In this document: positions 58,617 to 64,000 of the stretch, in pieces
How positions within the stretch are numbered: position 1 is the first letter of the stretch
Layout: every line of letters begins with the position of its first letter
Assembly (NCBI RefSeq): GCF_018691265.1
Contig: NW_024881321.1
Coordinates: 20,189,698-20,253,697, forward strand
Source: Tyto alba
Lineage: Eukaryota > Chordata > Aves > Strigiformes > Tytonidae
Length of the DNA stretch: 64,000 bases
Direction: 5' to 3'
Translations under genes and position numbers: made by a program
The notes under the pieces: model-generated
Databases searched by the model: none
Told to the model about the DNA's origin: nothing
What the model saw: only the letters and a program-made list of their open reading frames with translations

Positions 58617-61238
58617 AATAGAGCCATTTTTGGGGAAAATAGCTACTGACGAGTTGATTCTGAATTCTTAGAATCCCTTTACTGGCTGGGAGTAGAGAAA
58701 TGAAAATGTCTAGCCAGCACCTTCAGTTCCCAAGGCAAATTAGTGGGACAACAAGGATTAGAAAGCAGAAACTTTCCTTCCACGTGTGTGGCTCTTCTAG
58801 CTACCACTGTTTTCAAAAATAAATTAATCTTATACTGGAGAGTTCAGAGTCTTAGGTAGAGTTTTATCTGTGGAATAAATACAACTTCATGGTTCTGCAA
58901 CATCTCTGGTCTTCAAGTGCAATGTTGTCATTTCAGATTTCCTGTGCCATGGGATGTATCATGCTGTGATGTGTTGTCATTAAGCCTTTATAAAAATCCA
59001 ACATTTTCAAACTATGGAATTTTAAGCTCATGTAGCAAAATTCCAAGAATTACATAGTTTGATTCTCATCTTTTGTATACAGTAGCAGAATTACATTAAA
59101 AAAGTTTTGGGAAGCTTGGTTGTGGTCTTCTGTGATTTGCAAAACTGCAATCAATACCTTTAGGATTGGTGATACAGCTGGAAAAATTTAATAGACATCA
59201 TAAAGAAGATGACTAAGAAAATTCAGTCTTGAAAAGAATAGGAAGAAATACTACTATGATCTTTCTTTCCAGAGTGTAGTCACGTAAAATTCTTGATTGA
59301 TTCAATAAATACAATATAAAAAAAAATGTAATTTGTTTCATATTATTAGTTATTTCTGATATGAGCTTTCTATTGCACATGTTTGGTCAAAAGGGGAAGT
59401 TTCTAAAATGTCAAGCTTCAGAGTGTACAATACCATGCATGGCAAGGCATTGTCCCTTCCTTTACTAGCATTTTCTCAGACATGCCATGAAGACAGCAGT
59501 ACATAATATATTTTTTGACAGATTTCTATTTTATCTCTTCTCTTCTCCTCCTCAGTCAGGGAATGGCAGAAATGTTTGAAAGATAACAGGAATAGAATGT
59601 AAAACCTTGAAAGCTAGGAGAGGGGGTATTTTCTATGATTGAATTTTAATAACAAAATGATAAGTCATCAAAGTAACTGGGAAGCCCCAAAAAGATGCTG
59701 TCACTCTCCAGAGAGTAAACTTCGCAAAATCTGTAGTTAGCTCTTTACCATTTAATTAATTTCTACAGATTGTATCCTTAAAGTAAGAAATGTGGAACAT
59801 GAGGAAGTTGTCAATGTAGGGTACAGAAGTAATTTTATTTCTCTAGGTGTTTGTTGTACCATTCTGGTGTTAATAACATCTGTGACTTTCTCAACAAACT
59901 TGAGTGCTCACAATATAGTAAGGCATGCTGAAGACGAACTGGTTAAACTAGTAATTATTGTAATTTTTATTGTAATATTGGCTAGAAGCTCTTATCAGTG
60001 ATAAGATTAGCAGTGATGTAGGCAAAAATATCTTAGCTCACACCACACAGTCATTAGGCTTCTTTGCTATTATTGTGATGAGGTGTGAAGAGGCACTATG
60101 TGTTTGGTTTATGGGTGTGCAATGTATTAAGTGTGATAATTTGTAATACAACATTTTGTACTTCCCTTTCATCATATTGTTGCATGAAGAGGGAAATGTA
60201 ATAGTAGAAACAGAAAGGTATCAAAAGAAAAGAGGAGGGAATGGCAATCTTTCCACTGGCTGCAGTGAATTTTGGAACAGACCCAGTATGTAAGGACTAC
60301 AGCTATATAAGTAAATTGAGCAATACCAGGTAACTTAGTGATGAAACTTGATCATCTGTGTTGTTACACTATCAGAATGGTCAATGGAATGGTTTTGGCT
60401 CTGGTCCACTTTTATTCTCCCATAAAACATGGTGTGATTCAGATATCAGCATCATCAGCGGTTGTTCACAATAAGCAGTTTGAAAGTGACCACTCTGTTT
60501 TGGAGGGTAAGACAGTTTAATAATATGGATGTAGAACATGTTGTTCCAGTTGGCCCCAATGCCCAAGAACAGTTCTAGGCTTGTTGAATTTACTGGTATA
60601 GATGTAGTTAAACTGGAGATATACTACAAAGGCAAAGACAGAAAGAAGATAGGGCAAATAGCTAAGCAACAAAATAAAAGATAAACACAACTCAAAGGCA
60701 GGTTCAGCTTCTCTGTCCCATGTAGGATGGGTTGTAAGGAGCTGATGATAGAGGAAGACCTACTAGGCTTTCTCTGTCTTCACTTAGTATCCCCATCTGT
60801 TTGGCATATCAATGAATTTCCCAGGTTATTTGGCATCTCTTCCATTAACAGCTCAAAAATATGGGGAGAGATGTCATTCATAGGGTGAGAGGGAAGTCCA
60901 CAGTCTAGGAGGCACAGTTAAAGTTTTAGCTTTGGAAAATCCTTTTTGTAGCTTATACCAAAATTACATGCTGCAAAAAAAAAAAAATCATAAAAATAAT
61001 TCTGCCAACATTGTAACAAGATAAATTAGTGCTGTATGAGAAAAGAGGGATAGGATAAAACTCAGTTTCTATACTGAAAGCTGTGGTCCCTATGTGCATA
61101 TGCTTTTCCTTTCCTCTTCAAAAAAGAAGTACTATTTTATGATGTAGGACTTATCTATTCTCTTTTACCACACACCATGCTCCTTGCTCTTCCAATATCT
61201 CAGAATAAAGTCTAATTTATCTTATATTCACTTGCTTG

Positions 61239-61296
61239 TTTTTTTTTTTTTTTTTTTTTTTTTTTTTGTTTTGTTTTGTTTTGTTTTGTTTTGTTT
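61239..61296 (+). repeat. T29 followed by (GTTTT)n
   Basis: About 29 T, then about six GTTTT units ending in TATTTTTCCCCCC. Read on the minus strand it is (AAAAC)n followed by poly-A, a form often found at retroposon tails, but no body was recognised upstream on that strand. Confidence 0.85.
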
Positions 61297-62278
61297 ATTT
61301 TTCCCCCCAAATCAATCACTTGATTATTAGCGATGGAACTATTTGGAGACATGACAAAAACATTTCTCAGATTAGATAAAGAATAGAACAATACTTCAAG
61401 AGTTGCTGTGCACTTTCCATAGAGATGGAAATGAGAGAAGAGAGTGAAGACAACTCGTTGGTCAAACCATAAAACACAATAATCTCAGTATTAAGTACTA
61501 GAAACAGTTAGTCCCTTAAAGAAGGAACTAGTAGCCATAGTTCTTGAATACACTATGATGTGATGGTTTGCTAAAACCATAAAAAGTCTTTGTGCATACT
61601 TCTACCTACATATCATTTACACACCTACTTTAAACTATCTCAAATTATATGTAGCTTGCATCCATCTTTGATACCACTTCAGTGAGAATTGGATCAGATA
61701 AAAAAAGGGAGTAAAATCAAATAATTTAGGACCTTTGAATGTAATTAAATAAATATTCTATTATATTCCTCATGGTTTAAAGTTGTGAAATGCATTTGTT
61801 CTACAATGAGCTCTGAAAAAATTATATCATTGATGTTAAGTCTTGCAAAAATATATTTTAGCTGCAGAAAATAAACTTTATACAGCTTATTTCACTGTAA
61901 TTTCTCAAAATGCTTACTTTAGCTCTTAATAAAGGCATAATATTGGTCCATTGGAAGGGAAGGGTTTTTCAATGAAACATTCTTCACACACCCCTGCAAA
62001 AGTATTTTTTTTTTTTCCTCCAGTCTCACGTAAGACAGCAGGGTTTTCATACTTTTTCCTGGGCTCTAATTCTAATTCTGGGCCATTTACAAAGTATTTT
62101 CCAAAGCCAGTCTGTCCTATCTAAATATATTTTTTTGGTGCTAGATAAGTAACAGTCCTCAGAACAGCTTTATGGAATTACAGGCTGTGAGGCAAGCATT
62201 TTGCATGTCAAGAGCAAATTTGCAACAGACTTCAAGGAAGTCAGGAGCCATCGTGCAACAGAATTTCATAAGACTCAA

Positions 62279-62336
62279 CTGACTTCCACTAAAATCAATG
62301 GGAGGCTTTCCTTTGACTTCAATGGGAGTTGGAACA
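62279..62336 (+). repeat. old interspersed repeat, AGTCAATGGGAATTTT type
   Basis: Reads CTGACTTCCACTAAAATCAA, TGGGAGGCTTTCC and TTTGACTTCAATGGGAG. Here the TTGACTTCAATGGGAG arm is nearly perfect compared with the other copies. Confidence 0.5.
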
Positions 62337-63299
62337 GATGCAGAAGGGGCACTTCACAAGGAGAGAAAACTAGTTCATTTAGGATTTTTGTACATAATTA
62401 AAGAAATATTCCATTATTCACATATACAAATGCCAACTTGTTGTACCATGTCTTTCATGATTAACAATGGTTGGATAGTATCCAAATGAAATTTCTGGCT
62501 ACTTCTGGCTATCTGGATTAAATGCAATGAAACATAATGTGCCAGATTCTTGCAATACCATATGTGTATGCCAAGGATGATCTTTCTACATCATGAGTAG
62601 TTATTTTACATGGGTTGAGTTTAGAAGGGAGGGGATTCATTAAAGAAAGTCCACACTGCTATTAGGAAATATTTTTATCATACAATGGTGTCAGTATAAT
62701 ACGTTCAGCAAAAAAAAACCTGACACTGATTATAAGGACCTATGAACATTGCTTCATGAATTGCCTGAACTTGCACAAGAATAGCTTCTTCCATAGCCAG
62801 AATACTTGAAGACATACTCTGAGCAGAACCATACTGCCCTCTGTCCCACAGATACTCAGAAACAGATGTGCAACCACATATAACATTGTGCTAGTCCTAT
62901 GCAGTTCCACTAAAATGACCATATTTTTTCTCTGTGCATCAGTCAAAAGTTTTCCCCTCTTCCATGTGTATGGTTCTCTAATGTGCCAGTGTATCATTGT
63001 GTCAGTGATAAAACTGTTGCAAATTACATGCAGCCATATTTCAGGTATTTTATTTTAAGGGTCCATCAGAGATCTTGTTTCTAGACTGTGGCTGGTTTAG
63101 CCATGTTGTCGCTGTTTCTATTCCCTCTATCATGTTAAATATAAATTTTTACTCTTCAATAAGAATGTCTCAGAGCCTTGTCTCCCTAATCTTCTTTCTT
63201 TCTCTTAGTATCTGGAAATATTTTTTTTTTTTCTGCATTGGTTGCAACATAACAGTTCTTCCTGTATTAGTTACATTTGCAAGCAAGTATATATATAAT

Positions 63300-63400
63300 T
63301 TTTCCCCTGCTGCCCCTCATAGTTGGAAATCACTCTCCTCAATTATCTACAAAGCTGTATCACCTTGCTTCAAATCCTTATTAAAACTTTCTTGAGCTGA

Positions 63401-63432
<32 letters not shown>

Positions 63433-63433
63433 G
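63300..63433 (+). mobile_element. possible old retroposon tail ending in poly-A
   Basis: CCCCTGCTGCCCCTCATAG, TTGGAAATCACTCTCC, TACAAAGCTGTATCACC and CTTCAAATCCTTATTAAAAC lead into TTTTTTT and 26 A (63408-63433). The wording resembles the 3' end of an old amniote LINE or similar retroposon that I recall only loosely, so the family is not assigned. The poly-A tract itself is certain. Confidence 0.35.
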
Positions 63434-64000
63434 AGTTAAATAAAAGAAAGAGGCTCTGGAAGATTGTAGCTGCCTGAGTGCAAAGGGAGGGCATTGTTGT
63501 GGAAATACAGAACCAATATTACTTTTTTTTAGTGAACCTAAAACCCGCTGGGTTAATTTACTTACTGAAAGTTGAGGTCTATACTTTTTGCTTCCTTCCT
63601 GGACATAGTAGACCAACTGTAACGACAAGTGACTGTCAATAAACATTAATGTAAAAGAGGAGACCTCATAAAAAGAAGGCAAGCTACAGATTTGGTTCTG
63701 ATGGATTTGCTGGGATCTCTTCAGAAGCTGCATTTCCTTTCCAGCTGGTCATATTGCTCATATTGGTAATCTCAGTGATCACATTTGCCATTGTACTGCA
63801 AGGGAAAAAATTATTTTTAATAGCTGATGAAATAAGAACAATGTTTACTTGTCTTTTTATACTGACAGGTTTAAACCATTATCCCAATACCTTAAAAACC
63901 TCCAGAAAAGAACAAAACCTTTAAGAATTTTGTTCTCAGGCTTAATTCAGGATGATATCAGGATTTAATACCCTAATTGCAATCTAACAAGGGATGTTTT
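63434..64000. other. unique AT-rich DNA to the window end
   Basis: Nothing recognised. The minus-strand open frame that runs 63347-63733 gains its length from crossing the poly-A tract (Phe/Lys run) and is not protein-like. Confidence 0.5.

Larger units (their letters stand above)
55705..63400. other. unique AT-rich DNA, no gene seen
   Basis: No gene recognised. It contains a poly-T run (55858-55871), a TATT microsatellite (58576-58616), a T29 plus TTTTG array (61239-61296) and one old repeat copy (62279-62336), each noted where informative. The open frames at 59792-60001, 62201-62401 and 63075-63395 are not protein-like. Confidence 0.5.

Noticed and set aside
61239..61296. T29 plus (GTTTT)n as the tail of a minus-strand processed pseudogene
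   Set aside because: No gene-like body was recognised on the higher-coordinate side, and the pattern fits a simple repeat.
1..64000. CRISPR array, operon, phage, or bacterial defence system
   Set aside because: No regularly spaced repeats, no compact gene clusters and no Shine-Dalgarno-led frames; the repeats are avian CR1 and LTR elements.

Overview
This window is nuclear DNA from a bird. The evidence is its repeat content. There are five CR1 LINE copies in both orientations, ending in the avian tail of repeated ATTCTATG/CATAGAAT units. There are also three long-terminal-repeat insertions of avian endogenous-retrovirus type: an ERVL-like solo LTR, a deleted ERVL provirus, and a ~1.07 kb solo LTR of another family. 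I saw no SINE expansion, no bacterial gene organisation, no CRISPR array and no RNA gene. The species cannot be named from the sequence alone.

I found no protein-coding exon of a host gene that I could support. The open frames are short, mostly cross simple repeats, and resemble nothing I recognise except fragments of CR1 ORF2 and ERVL gag, protease and reverse transcriptase. Short internal exons of a split gene could still be hidden. The window is best read as intergenic or intronic DNA, AT-rich for most of its length.

Layout. 1-1550: AT-rich flank with a possible conserved homeobox/POU-site block (about 340-480) and a poly-C tract. 1600-2110: the only strong CpG island, containing exactly ten GGGGCC hexamers (1821-1880), two ATTGTCCGC motifs and a TATA-like TTTAAAA; this is the best promoter candidate. 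2110-14390: unique AT-rich DNA with microsatellites and old degraded repeats. 14392-14984: solo ERVL-type LTR (minus). 15000-27900: unique DNA with a short CR1 stub (17833) and a small CpG-enriched patch (22980-23260). 27923-28565: CR1 (plus). 28570-48840: long unique stretch with two more CR1 fragments (34800, 36663). 48844-52957: a nested structure, a minus-strand CR1 split by a 2.9 kb ERVL provirus on the same strand. 52960-54629: unique and T-rich DNA. 54630-55697: long solo LTR (minus) with a perfect 5-bp target duplication. 55700-64000: unique AT-rich DNA ending near a poly-A tract that may mark an old retroposed tail.

Insertion order can be read at one locus: the CR1 came first, then the ERVL provirus landed in it. 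The provirus later lost nearly all of its 5' LTR and everything from mid-reverse-transcriptase to the 3' untranslated region. It also collected two frameshifts and three in-frame stops. All three LTR insertions lie on the minus strand.

I did not find a convincing undescribed biological system. The most interesting single item is the GGGGCC repeat inside the CpG island. It has the same unit as the human C9orf72 repeat, at a size within the non-expanded range.
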